Shown one piece after another: positions 37,758-46,636 of a stretch of 53,920 bases of DNA (position 1 is its first letter; every line of letters starts with the position of its first letter). The notes below the pieces were generated by a model. The model was not told the DNA's origin and did not search any database. It saw only the letters and a program-made list of their open reading frames with translations. The position numbers and the translations under genes were made by a program. The stretch comes from Oceanospirillaceae bacterium (GTDB taxonomy: Bacteria; Pseudomonadota; Gammaproteobacteria; Pseudomonadales; Balneatricaceae). The stretch spans positions 1-53,920 of the forward strand of contig JABXIM010000050.1 in assembly GCA_013373085.1 (NCBI GenBank), in the 5' to 3' direction.

Positions 37758-38552
37758 ATGCTGCCGACGATGATCGATATCGGGGTCAACCTGACCGACA
37801 AACGCTTCGCCAACGACCAGGATGCCGTCGTGGAACGGGCGCTGGAGGCTGGCGTCACCCGCCTGGTCGTGACCGGCACCAGCATCGAGGGTAGCGAGGC
37901 CGCAATGGCATTATGCGACCGGCACCCCCAGCATCTTTACTTCACGGCCGGTGTCCATCCGCACCACGCCAGCGAGTTCGACAACGAGCGCGCGCGCGAC
38001 CTCAAGGCACTCGCCGCGCATCCGGCCTGCGTCGCCATCGGCGAAACGGGACTCGACTTCTGTCGCAATTTCTCCAGCCCTTCGCAGCAGATCGACGCGT
38101 TCGAACGCCAGCTGGAACTGGCTTGCAGCACCGGACTACCCTTATTTCTGCACGAACGCGACGCCCATACCCGGCAACTGGAAATGCTGAAGACCTACCG
38201 CGACCACTTCAGCCGCGCCGTCGCCCACTGCTTCACCGGCAGCCGGGAAGAGCTATACGGCTACCTGGATCTGGACCTGCACATCGGCATTACCGGCTGG
38301 ATCTGCGACGAACGGCGCGGCGCCCATCTGCTGCCGCTGCTGAAGGACATACCGAGCAACCGGCTGATGCTCGAAACCGATGCGCCCTACCTCAGCCCCC
38401 GCGACCTGAAACCCAAACCCAAGTCAGGCCGCAACGAACCTGCGTTCCTGCCCCACATCGCCCGCAGGGTCTCGGTGGAAACCGGTGAAACGGAAGAGAA
38501 TCTGCGCGCCCGCGTGCTCGAGACCAGCCAGGCATTCTTCGGCCTCAGCTGA
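37758..38552 (+). CDS. tatD: TatD-family metal-dependent DNase
   Basis: This 264-residue TIM-barrel hydrolase has the metal ligands expected for TatD: the HPHHA motif (near residue 73), IGETGLDF (near 94), FLHERDAH (near 130) and ETDAPYL (near 206). Such enzymes degrade DNA 3'-5' and aid repair or DNA turnover. The ATG at 37758 follows GAGGA with 6-7 bp spacing; an internal ATG at 37770 matches the shorter E. coli N-terminus but lacks a ribosome site. Confidence 0.93.
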   Translation: MLPTMIDIGVNLTDKRFANDQDAVVERALEAGVTRLVVTGTSIEGSEAAMALCDRHPQHLYFTAGVHPHHASEFDNERARDLKALAAHPACVAIGETGLDFCRNFSSPSQQIDAFERQLELACSTGLPLFLHERDAHTRQLEMLKTYRDHFSRAVAHCFTGSREELYGYLDLDLHIGITGWICDERRGAHLLPLLKDIPSNRLMLETDAPYLSPRDLKPKPKSGRNEPAFLPHIARRVSVETGETEENLRARVLETSQAFFGLS

Positions 38553-38577
38553 GCGCGGCCATGCGACACAAAGCGCC

Positions 38578-38838
38578 CTAATGCGCAGACTCATCCTCGA
38601 ACGATCCGACAAAGCTGCGCAGCTCCAGCATATCGAATGGCCAGCCGAGCTCCTCACCGCTGACCTCGTCCACCAGCACCGGGATCCGCACGGCGTATCG
38701 CGCCATAAGATCGTCGTCATAGGCGATATCGACTTCATCAACGCTATGGCGCAGCGGGTCGAGCCCCGCCACCAGCAGCCCGACCGCCTCCTCGCACAGG
38801 TGACAACCACTGGTACTCATCAGCAGAAAATGACGCAT
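38578..38838 (-). CDS. Glutaredoxin-like protein (DUF836)
   Basis: This 86-residue thioredoxin-fold protein starts MRHFLLMSTSGCHLCEEA, with a CxxC redox site at Cys12/Cys15 and the cis-Pro region RIPVLVD. The family is known as DUF836 or glutaredoxin-like NrdH relatives and is probably a cytoplasmic thiol oxidoreductase. The ATG is 4 bp after GGAG. It converges on tatD with a 25-bp gap. Confidence 0.88.
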   Translation of the reverse strand: MRHFLLMSTSGCHLCEEAVGLLVAGLDPLRHSVDEVDIAYDDDLMARYAVRIPVLVDEVSGEELGWPFDMLELRSFVGSFEDESAH

Positions 38839-39176
38839 GGGGCTCCGACTCCTGAATGAACGACTGGGAGGCCGCATTCTATCCGCCCCCCACCGCCGCC
38901 GCAAAAACCCGGCGTCACCGCACTGTCACACAAGCACGTCAGGATGAGTCGCCATATTCAGTCAGCGCAGCCGCAGCATAGAGGCCAGATGTCCGACGTA
39001 TCTTGGAGGATCGCGTCACGATGGGGGTTGTCAGGCTGACGAACAGAGATATATGCTTGAACCTCGCTCGATCTTTTAGCCGGTGCACAATAACCATCCC
39101 GTATCGGCGAACGTATCCAATCCAGGGCCTGCAGTACGTGACCCGCGGCAGGCCAACGCAGGAAAAGGCGGTACTG
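38839..39176 (+). promoter_or_regulatory. Leader region of the class I synthase, with palindrome and hairpin
   Basis: This 338-bp stretch has no gene of its own. Two dyads are visible. GTCAG-G-CTGAC at 39030-39040 could be an operator. GGCCTGC (39126-39132) and GCAGGCC (39148-39154) form a perfect 7-bp hairpin that ends 22 bp before the start codon, just upstream of the ribosome site. No confident -35/-10 pair or PhaR site was found. Confidence 0.35.
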
Positions 39177-40916
39177 ATGGAAAAAAATAGCAACGCGCTT
39201 GCCAACCCCCAGGAATTCATCGATTACCTGAACAAGGAAACGCAAAAGGTACTGGAGATGTTCTCCGCCACCGGCGGCGACGACATTTTCAACCAGTTTG
39301 CCCAGTCCTGGACCGAGCTGGCGACACGCTCGTTCGAGGACCCGACGGTCTGGATTCGCGCCATTACCGACTACCAGCAGGCCCAGTTCAACCTCTGGCG
39401 CAACCTCTTCACCGGCAACCACGAATCATCCGTTGTCGAGCCCAGTCGCGGCGACCGCCGTTTCCAGGCCGAAGAGTGGTCCAAGAACCCGGTATTCAGC
39501 TACATCAAGCAATCCTATCTGCTCACCGCCAACCTGCTGAACGACATGGCCGCCAACGTCAAACTGTCGGACAAGGAACAGCAAAAGCTCGAGTTCTATA
39601 CCCAGCAGTACATCGACGCGATGTCACCGACCAACTTCGCCCTGACCAACCCGGAAGTGCTGCAGCAGGCCCTTGAGACCAAGGGCCAGAGCCTGGTCGA
39701 CGGCCTCAAGAACCTGCTCGGTGATATCGACAAGGGTCACATCTCGATGACCGACGAGTCCGCCTTCGTGATCGGGGAAAACCTCGCTGCTACCGAAGGC
39801 CAGGTGGTATTCGAAAACCAGATGTTCCAGCTGATCCAGTACACTCCGGTTACCGAGCAGGTGGCGGAACGTCCGCTGTTGATCGTCCCGCCGAGCATCA
39901 ACAAGTTCTATATCCTGGACCTCCAGGAGCACAACTCCTTCGTGCGCCACTGCGTGGAACAAGGCCAGACGGTGTTCCTGATGTCCTGGGTCAACCCGAC
40001 GCCGGAACAGAGCCACTTAGGCTGGGACGATTACGTCGGCGAAGGTGTGATCAAGGCTATCGAAGTGGTCAAAGAGATCAGCGAGAGCCCGAAGATCAAC
40101 ATGGTGGCCTGGTGTGTCGGCGGCACCCTCGCCGCTTCTGCACTCGCGGTACTGGCTGCGCGCAAGGATACCACCGTCGCGTCCGCGACCTTCCTCACCA
40201 CCCTGACCGACTTCAGCGATCCGGGCGACCTGCGCGTTTTCATCGACGAAGAGCAGATCAAGCACCTGCAGAACAAGGTCACCACCGAGGGGATCCTGCA
40301 CGGCCGCGAGCTGGCGACATCCTTCAACATGCTGCGCTCCAACGACCTGATCTGGTCGTACGTTGTCAACAACTACCTCAAGGGCCAAACGCCTCCGCCA
40401 TTTGACATCCTCTACTGGAACAGCGACTCGACCAACCTGCCAGCGACCATGTACACCTATTACCTGAACCGGATGTACCTGGAAAACAAGCTGGTCGAGC
40501 CCAACGCCCTGACCATGTGCGGCGAGAAGATCGACCTGCGCAAGATCAAGATCCCCTGCTATTTCCTGTCGACGGCCGAAGATCACATCGCCCCGTGGAA
40601 GGGAACTTTCAAGGGGGCCGAGAACTTCCGTGGCAATGTCGAGTTCGTACTCGGCGCCAGCGGCCATGTCGCCGGCGTGATCAACCCCGCCTCGAAGAAC
40701 CGCCGTCATTACTGGACCAGCGGCGAGATGGGCAAAGGCGCCGACCATTGGCTCGATACCGCCACCCAGCACGAAGGCTCCTGGTGGAATCACTGGTCCG
40801 AGTGGCTCAAGCGTCGCCAGGGCAAGACCATCGACGCCCCGAAGTCGTTTGGCAATGCCACTTACCAGGTCATCGAGCCCGCTCCGGGTCGATACGTTCG
40901 CAGCCGTCTCGACTAA
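39177..40916 (+). CDS. phaC: Class I PHA synthase
   Basis: This 579-residue single-subunit PHA synthase polymerises short-chain (R)-3-hydroxyacyl-CoA. The class is shown by length and by the N-terminal PhaC domain (residues ~80-250). Catalytic Cys313, Asp469 (AEDH) and His497 (ASGHVAG) match the Cupriavidus 319/480/508 pattern. The box around the Cys reads AWCVGG, with Ala where Gly is usual. The ATG at 39177 has an AAAGG site; an in-frame start at 39003 gives an unrelated N-terminus. It is monocistronic with a strong terminator. A class III synthase lies 30 kb upstream. Confidence 0.95.
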   Translation: MEKNSNALANPQEFIDYLNKETQKVLEMFSATGGDDIFNQFAQSWTELATRSFEDPTVWIRAITDYQQAQFNLWRNLFTGNHESSVVEPSRGDRRFQAEEWSKNPVFSYIKQSYLLTANLLNDMAANVKLSDKEQQKLEFYTQQYIDAMSPTNFALTNPEVLQQALETKGQSLVDGLKNLLGDIDKGHISMTDESAFVIGENLAATEGQVVFENQMFQLIQYTPVTEQVAERPLLIVPPSINKFYILDLQEHNSFVRHCVEQGQTVFLMSWVNPTPEQSHLGWDDYVGEGVIKAIEVVKEISESPKINMVAWCVGGTLAASALAVLAARKDTTVASATFLTTLTDFSDPGDLRVFIDEEQIKHLQNKVTTEGILHGRELATSFNMLRSNDLIWSYVVNNYLKGQTPPPFDILYWNSDSTNLPATMYTYYLNRMYLENKLVEPNALTMCGEKIDLRKIKIPCYFLSTAEDHIAPWKGTFKGAENFRGNVEFVLGASGHVAGVINPASKNRRHYWTSGEMGKGADHWLDTATQHEGSWWNHWSEWLKRRQGKTIDAPKSFGNATYQVIEPAPGRYVRSRLD

Positions 40917-40934
40917 GCCTGACAGCTCGCTGGA

Positions 40935-40971
40935 AACGGCGGCAGCGCTTCGGCCTGCCGCCGTTTTTTTT
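40935..40971 (+). terminator. Terminator after class I phaC
   Basis: AACGGCGGCAG pairs perfectly with CTGCCGCCGTT (11 bp, 9-base loop) and runs into eight T residues ending at 40971. It lies 18 bp after the stop codon, a textbook intrinsic terminator. Confidence 0.92.
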
Positions 40972-40988
40972 GCCCCCAGACGGCCCGT

Positions 40989-41121
40989 CAAGTGTCACCC
41001 CGGCGACAGCCAAACGGGCAAACGGCGGACAGCGAGCAATAAAAAACGCAGGCACGCACCGACCAAGAGGCCACGCCTGCCGGATCGGGAAGAGCAGGCC
41101 TCGGGCTGTCGGCGACACTTG
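40989..41121. repeat. 133-nt inverted-repeat element with alternative hairpins
   Basis: The outer arms pair over 16 bp in two blocks: CAAGTGTC (40989-40996) with GACACTTG (41114-41121), and CGACAGCC (41004-41011) with GGCTGTCG (41104-41111). Inside, GCCTGC (41075-41080) can pair with GCAGGC either at 41048-41053 or at 41094-41099, so two inner hairpins exclude each other. The right arm includes the exact palindrome TGTCG-G-CGACA (41107-41117), 58 bp before the ATPase gene. It may be a structured RNA leader, a small mobile repeat, or a pair of operators; the sequence alone does not decide. Confidence 0.5.
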
Positions 41122-41174
41122 CCGCGTGGCGCGAGCGGCATTATCCTGAGCGGCCGAAATCACGGAGGTGCGCC

Positions 41175-41933
41175 ATGGATACAATCGACTGGGCCCGGAC
41201 CAAAGCCGCCGTCTGGCGTGCGCGCAGCAACCGCCTGAGGGAAATCCGGCGCCTCGATCCGATCGCGCTGGACCAGCTGCTGGGCGTTGAACGACAGAAA
41301 ACCCTGCTGTGCCAGAACACCGAACGCTTCCTGGCCGGCAAGCCTGCGAACAATGCCCTGCTTTGGGGCTCACGCGGTACCGGCAAGTCGTCCCTGATCA
41401 AGGCGCTGCTGAATCGCTATCACGACCAGGGGCTGCGCATGATCGAGGTGGACAAGGACGACCTCGTCGACCTCCCCGAGATCGTTGATGACATTCAAGA
41501 CCTGCCCCAGCACTTCGTCATTTTCTGTGATGACCTCTCGTTCGAGGAGGGCGAAAGCAGCTACAAGCCGCTGAAGTCGGTGCTCGAAGGCTCGCTCGAG
41601 CTGCCGCCCGAAAATGTGCTGATCTACGCCAGCTCGAATCGCCGGCATCTGCTGCCCGAACGCATGCAGGACAACGACCAGACCCGCGTTCACAACACCG
41701 AGATCCATTTCGGCGATGCGATCGAGGAAAAAATCTCGCTGTCCGACCGCTTCGGCCTCTGGCTGTCGTTCTATCCGATCAACCAGCCCGAGTACCTCGC
41801 GATCGTCGACCACTATTTCGCCAACTGGCAGGGTGATCGTAGCCAACTTCATGCCGAGGCGATCCGCTTCGCCCAGGGCCGCGGCGTCCGCAGCGGCCGC
41901 GTCGCACGGCAGTTTTTCAACGCCCGCAGCTGA
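41175..41933 (+). CDS. DUF815 family ATPase
   Basis: This 252-residue P-loop protein has the Walker A motif GSRGTGKSS (residues 65-73), a Walker B-like FVIFCDDLSFE near 115-125 and a sensor-1-like YASSNRRHLLPE. It matches DUF815, an AAA-type family of unknown role. The ATG follows a strong GGAGG. It is upstream of the MATE gene by 2 bp, so the two are co-transcribed. The 133-nt structured element lies directly upstream. Confidence 0.88.
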   Translation: MDTIDWARTKAAVWRARSNRLREIRRLDPIALDQLLGVERQKTLLCQNTERFLAGKPANNALLWGSRGTGKSSLIKALLNRYHDQGLRMIEVDKDDLVDLPEIVDDIQDLPQHFVIFCDDLSFEEGESSYKPLKSVLEGSLELPPENVLIYASSNRRHLLPERMQDNDQTRVHNTEIHFGDAIEEKISLSDRFGLWLSFYPINQPEYLAIVDHYFANWQGDRSQLHAEAIRFAQGRGVRSGRVARQFFNARS

Positions 41934-41935
41934 CA

Positions 41936-43351
41936 TTGCGGCCCACTCGCCCAAGGCTCGAAGAGGCCTGCGCCCTGCTCAAGCTGGGCGCCCCCATCGT
42001 CGTCGCCCAGCTGTCGCAAACCGCTATGGGGTTCGTCGACACCCTGATGGCCGGCCAGGTCAGCGCCCGTGATCTTGCGGCGGTGGCACTCGGCAACGGC
42101 ATCTGGCTGCCGGTATTCCTTGCGCTTTCGGGGCTGCTCATGGCAACCACACCGATGGTCGCTCACCATATCGGAGCCAACAGACCGCACCGGGCCGGCC
42201 ATGTCTTCCAGCAGGGCTTCTGGATCAGCCTGACCGCAGGCGCCCTGGCCTTTTTCGCCGTGCGCCACTGCGGCTGGCTACTGCTGCGGCTGGATGTTTC
42301 ACCGCCATTGGCGACCCTTACCGAGGCCTACCTGCGGGGCATCTCCTGGGGACTGCCGGCAATTCTGCTGTACCAGCTTATCCGCAGCTTCTGCGAGGGC
42401 TTTGGCCACACCCGGGTGATCATGAAGATCGGCCTGCTGGGACTGACCTGCAACGTGCCGCTCAACTACATCTTCATTCACGGCAAGCTCGGCCTGCCGG
42501 CACTGGGTGGCGCAGGCTGCGGCTGGGCCACCGCGGTGGTCATGATCATCATGCTGCTGTGCGGCCTGACCTATCTTTTTCGCAATGCGGAACTGCAGAC
42601 AGGCGAGCCTTTCCGACGCTGGCAACTGCCGCAGCGGGATGCAAGCACCCGCTTCCTCCGCCTTGGCCTGCCAATAGGGTTTGCGCTGCTGATCGAGGTC
42701 AGCATGTTCACGCTGATTGCACTGCTGCTGGCGCCGCTCGGTGATGTCACCGTCGCCGCCCATCAGATCACCATGAGCTACACCGGTCTCACCTTCATGC
42801 TGCCGCTTAGCATCGCCCTGTCCATCACCATCCGCGTGGGCCGGCACAGCGGTGCCGGCGACCACGACAGAGCCCGACTGGCGGCAACCACCGGCTTGCA
42901 GCTTGCGCTGGTCTGCGCGACCGCCTCGAGCCTGTCGATGCTGACATTGGCAGCCCCCATCGCAAGTCTTTACTCAGATAATGCCGAGGTCGTGGCGCTG
43001 GCGGCGAAACTTCTCGCCATCGCGGCATTTTTCCAGCTTCCCGATGCCATACAGGTATGCGCGGCCGGCGCCTTGAGGGGGTACAAGGACACCGCCATGC
43101 CGCTGGCTCTGGTATTCGTTGCCTACTGGCTGGTCGGAATGCCGGCCGGTTACGTATTGGGGTTGACGCATCACCTGGTGCCCGCCATGGGAGCGGCGGG
43201 CTTTTGGTACGGTATCATCGGCGGCCTGACACTGGGCGCGGTGCTGCTCGGCCTGAGACTTTATGTCACGATGCAGCGCGACCGGCGCGCTTCGACGGGA
43301 ACGGAGAAAGAGCGAGACAGCATTGAGCAGTCCCGCTCCGGGTTGCTATAG
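41936..43351 (+). CDS. MATE-family multidrug efflux protein
   Basis: This 471-residue protein has 12 hydrophobic segments and the MATE signatures APIVVAQLSQTAMGFVDTLM (residues 19-38) and a related second-half repeat (LPIGFALLIEVSMF near 244). It should export cationic compounds with Na+ or H+ exchange (NorM type). The start is TTG, 2 bp after the ATPase stop, with no clear ribosome site, so translation probably depends on coupling to the ATPase gene. Confidence 0.9.
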   Translation: MRPTRPRLEEACALLKLGAPIVVAQLSQTAMGFVDTLMAGQVSARDLAAVALGNGIWLPVFLALSGLLMATTPMVAHHIGANRPHRAGHVFQQGFWISLTAGALAFFAVRHCGWLLLRLDVSPPLATLTEAYLRGISWGLPAILLYQLIRSFCEGFGHTRVIMKIGLLGLTCNVPLNYIFIHGKLGLPALGGAGCGWATAVVMIIMLLCGLTYLFRNAELQTGEPFRRWQLPQRDASTRFLRLGLPIGFALLIEVSMFTLIALLLAPLGDVTVAAHQITMSYTGLTFMLPLSIALSITIRVGRHSGAGDHDRARLAATTGLQLALVCATASSLSMLTLAAPIASLYSDNAEVVALAAKLLAIAAFFQLPDAIQVCAAGALRGYKDTAMPLALVFVAYWLVGMPAGYVLGLTHHLVPAMGAAGFWYGIIGGLTLGAVLLGLRLYVTMQRDRRASTGTEKERDSIEQSRSGLL

Positions 43352-43453
43352 GACGGGCACCGAAAAACTGTTCGTGAATACAGAGGGCCTGAATGAACCC
43401 AGTCTGGCCGGGCGGCCAATACAGCCCTTGAAAACCACGGGGCCTGCAATGAA

Positions 43454-44536
43454 ATGACGCCTTTCGTAGGTAGCTGCCGGCCGACACCCTGGCTGATGTT
43501 GGCTCTAATACTGTCATTGAGCGGTTGCGATCGGTCGAGCCCGCAAGCGATGCTCGACAATTACGCCACCCGCGTCGCCCGAACCCTTGATGAGCGACTC
43601 GATATCGACCTCGAAACCCGTGGGCAGCTACCACTGTTTCCACCGCGTCGTGAGCGCCTGCAACCCCTGACCGATCTGCGCCAGGGGCTGATCGAAGTTC
43701 TGGCTCTGAGACACTGCGACCTGCTGCACCTGATCGCCGAACGCAACAGCTCGCTCGGCAAGGTAATGGCGCCCTCGCAACAGCTGGTCTACGAAGTGCG
43801 TTTTCTCGACCGTCTGCGCAGCTGCCGGAACCGGCTCTACAGTAGCCAGGACAGCGATCCCGAACTGCTGGCGCAGGTCAACGCTATCTACACCGTGAAA
43901 CAGCGCGAACTTCCGCGCACGCTGTGGAACGCGCTTTACGCCTCGGACGAAATGGAGCTCAATTTTTCCCGCGGCGATCCCCCTCTTCCCCTTGAAGCCG
44001 ACAGCGGCGTACCACCCGCAATTGCCGCGCTCGAACAACTGGCGAGTGCAACGGAGCTGCTGTCACGCCCCCGCTGGCAACCACCGGAACTGCTGACACA
44101 TATCGAAGACCCCTACGAGATGCTCAACCGCGATCGTTTCGGCAGCCACTGGCTCAAGTCGCTGCTGTTTCTGACCGAAACCCTCAACGCCACCGCCGAC
44201 GTTCTCGAGCGCCGGGAACAGCGCTACCCCCTCTGCCCTCAGCAACGCCCGACGCCGGACGCCAAGATCCTGCTGAACGTCTTCACCAAATTCTATGCCG
44301 GCGAAGTTCAACCCTACCTCGCCCGTGTTCACCGCGATGGCGAACGCTGGCGCAGGCTACACGACAAACTCATCCACGACCTGCCGGCAACCACGGCGAT
44401 GCGCGACTACTGGGAACAGGTGCTTTCCGAGCAAAACCCGGAGAGTGTCTGGCGCCGTTATGTCGATGCCCGCGACCGCCACACCCACGCCTGGCAGACC
44501 GTGCTGCGACGCTGCGGGCTGATGCCAGGCTCTTAG
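43454..44536 (+). CDS. DUF3080 family lipoprotein
   Basis: This 360-residue protein has an N-terminal signal peptide with lipobox LSLSGC (Cys near residue 25), so it is a lipoprotein. The +2 residue is Asp (CDRS), which by the E. coli rule would favour inner-membrane retention. The mature part is helical and Arg-rich and matches DUF3080 as I recall it, with unknown function. The ATG has a weak ribosome site. It is ~100 bp downstream of the MATE gene. Confidence 0.82.
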   Translation: MTPFVGSCRPTPWLMLALILSLSGCDRSSPQAMLDNYATRVARTLDERLDIDLETRGQLPLFPPRRERLQPLTDLRQGLIEVLALRHCDLLHLIAERNSSLGKVMAPSQQLVYEVRFLDRLRSCRNRLYSSQDSDPELLAQVNAIYTVKQRELPRTLWNALYASDEMELNFSRGDPPLPLEADSGVPPAIAALEQLASATELLSRPRWQPPELLTHIEDPYEMLNRDRFGSHWLKSLLFLTETLNATADVLERREQRYPLCPQQRPTPDAKILLNVFTKFYAGEVQPYLARVHRDGERWRRLHDKLIHDLPATTAMRDYWEQVLSEQNPESVWRRYVDARDRHTHAWQTVLRRCGLMPGS

Positions 44537-44868
44537 CGCCCCGTTGACAGTACCGAAGGGCGGGAGCCGAACGTCCTGAGCGCTTCAGCTTTCAACGGGC
44601 ACTGCTGAATCAACAGGGATGGCGGCCGGGGCGCCACGTGAAAAGCGGGGTGACGCGGTAGCAGTTATCAGCAAACCCGCCATAACCTTCCTGTTACAGA
44701 TCGACGGGTGCCAGCCGGCACAGGTATTGTGTTTCCCCCTTCGGCACTTCACCCAACCCACATTTGATTCAAATATTTTGAATAGTGATGTGAAGTTTTT
44801 CCGCTTTTTACCGCTGAAACGACCACCGATAATGACTCCATCAGCGTCACACATGCGGAGAAATAAAG
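44537..44868 (+). promoter_or_regulatory. azoR upstream region with 17-bp palindrome
   Basis: No gene is seen in these 332 bp. ATTCAAA-TAT-TTTGAAT at 44767-44783 is a perfect palindrome, AT-rich in GC-rich DNA, ending 85 bp before the azoR start. It is a good operator candidate for a redox- or quinone-sensing regulator, but no regulator gene is adjacent. Confidence 0.5.
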
Positions 44869-45459
44869 ATGACCAAGGTACTCGTAATTCAATCAAGTGC
44901 ACTGAACGAAAATTCCAACACCCGTTTCCTCACCGGCAAACTGGTTGAGCGCCTGGGTCGTGACAAAGACCTGGAGATCAGCACTCGCGATCTCGCAGCC
45001 AACCCGCTGCCGCACCTTAACGAAACCACCCTCGGCGCCTTCTTCACCCCGGTGGATCAGCGCAGCGCCGAACAACAGGAAGCGGTTGCGACATCCGACC
45101 AGCTGGTCGCCGAGCTGCAGGACCACGACATCCTGATTATCGCCGCACCGATGTACAACTTCGGCGTACCCTCAACGCTCAAGGCATACCTCGATCACAT
45201 TGCGCGTGCCGGCATCACTTTCAAGTACACTGAAAATGGCCCGGTCGGCCTGGTCGAAGGCAAGAAGGTCTATGTCGTTGCAGCAACCGGCGGCGTCCAC
45301 GCGGGCACGCCACGGGACTTCGTTGCACCCTATCTGAAAGCCTTCATGGGCTTTATCGGCATCACGGATGTCGAAGTGATCCAGGCCGAGGGATTGAGCA
45401 TGGTGGATCAGAAAGAGGCGGCAATCGAGCAGGCACTGGAAGCAATCGAAAGCATCTAA
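44869..45459 (+). CDS. azoR: FMN-dependent NADH:quinone oxidoreductase / azoreductase
   Basis: This 196-residue flavodoxin-fold enzyme reduces quinones and azo dyes with NAD(P)H and FMN. Signatures are the phosphate loop QSSALNENSNTRFL, PMYNFGVPSTLKAYLDHI (residues 94-112) and AATGGVHAGTP near 142. The ATG follows GGAG at 10 bp. It is 96 bp upstream of a glutathionyl-hydroquinone reductase gene, so both probably handle quinones. A palindrome upstream suggests inducible control. Confidence 0.94.
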   Translation: MTKVLVIQSSALNENSNTRFLTGKLVERLGRDKDLEISTRDLAANPLPHLNETTLGAFFTPVDQRSAEQQEAVATSDQLVAELQDHDILIIAAPMYNFGVPSTLKAYLDHIARAGITFKYTENGPVGLVEGKKVYVVAATGGVHAGTPRDFVAPYLKAFMGFIGITDVEVIQAEGLSMVDQKEAAIEQALEAIESI

Positions 45460-45555
45460 TCAGACAAGGACTACCGCATGGAGGGCTACGCCCCCCACCG
45501 GATGCAACCGCACCGGAACCACCTAATTCGAGCACGCAGCTACAGGAGCGACAGG

Positions 45556-46557
45556 ATGGGATTGCTGGTCAACGGTCAGTGGCAGGATCAATGGTACGAC
45601 ACCAAGCGTCATGGCGGTCGCTTTGAGCGAGACCAGTCGCGCTTTCGCCAACGCATCGGTGAGGGCGCCTTCGGCGCCGAAGCCGGCCGCTACCACCTCT
45701 ACGTCTCACTGGCCTGTCCCTGGGCCCACCGAACCCTTATCGCCCACAAGCTCAAGGGGCTCGACCGTGTTGTCAGCATCAGCAGCGTACATCCATTGAT
45801 GCTCGAGCACGGCTGGGAATACCGCCAGGACCCCGCATTCGAGAACCCGTACTACACGCTTGGCGATCCGCTTTACAACAATCGCTTCCATCATCAGCTG
45901 TATACGCGGGCCCAGCCCGACTACAGCGGGAGGGTCACCGTTCCGGTACTCTGGGACCGCAAGCACGAAACCATCGTCAACAACGAGTCCGCCGACATAC
46001 TGCGCATCTTCAACAGCGCCTTTTCACGCCTGACCGCAAGCACCCCGGATCTCTACCCCAAGGCTTTGCGACCCGAGATCGATGCCATCAACGAGCAGGT
46101 CTATGCCAGCATCAATAACGGTGTCTACCGTTGCGGCTTCGCAACCACCCAGACGGCCTATCAGGAAGCATTCGACAGCCTGTTCGAAGCACTTGACGAC
46201 CTCGAGGCACGACTCGGGCGCCAGCCCTATCTCACGGGAAGCCACCTGACCGAAGCCGACTGGCGGCTGTTCACGACACTGGTGCGTTTCGACCCGGTTT
46301 ACCATGGACATTTCAAGGCCAATCTTCGCCGAATCGTCGACTACCCCAACCTGTCCAATTACCTTCGCGCGCTGTATCAGATGCCCGGCATTGACCAGAC
46401 GATCGATTTCCGCCATATCAAGCACCACTACTACCGCAGCCACGCCACCATCAACCCCACCGGTATCGTGCCGGCCGGCCCGCTGATCGAACTCGATAGC
46501 GCCCACGACCGGGGTCGTTTCGCGCCCGCGGAGCGATTCGATTCCGGAACGCCTTGA
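45556..46557 (+). CDS. Glutathionyl-hydroquinone reductase (YqjG-like)
   Basis: This 333-residue Xi-class glutathione transferase reduces glutathionyl-hydroquinones. The redox Cys54 lies in SLACPWAHR, with WEYRQDP and NNESADILRIF further on, all family marks. The ATG at 45556 has AGGAG 7 bp upstream; an in-frame start at 45478 lacks one. Its position behind azoR fits a quinone detoxification operon. Confidence 0.92.
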   Translation: MGLLVNGQWQDQWYDTKRHGGRFERDQSRFRQRIGEGAFGAEAGRYHLYVSLACPWAHRTLIAHKLKGLDRVVSISSVHPLMLEHGWEYRQDPAFENPYYTLGDPLYNNRFHHQLYTRAQPDYSGRVTVPVLWDRKHETIVNNESADILRIFNSAFSRLTASTPDLYPKALRPEIDAINEQVYASINNGVYRCGFATTQTAYQEAFDSLFEALDDLEARLGRQPYLTGSHLTEADWRLFTTLVRFDPVYHGHFKANLRRIVDYPNLSNYLRALYQMPGIDQTIDFRHIKHHYYRSHATINPTGIVPAGPLIELDSAHDRGRFAPAERFDSGTP

Positions 46558-46636
46558 CGCAATACGGCAACGCCACGCTTGAGAGAAGCAGCGAGCTGTT
46601 TCACTATTGGTGATATCAGGGAACAGGACGCCACAC

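Noticed and set aside
43263-43457. 64-codon frame between the MATE and DUF3080 genes
   Set aside because: Mostly overlaps the end of the MATE gene in another frame and has no start context.
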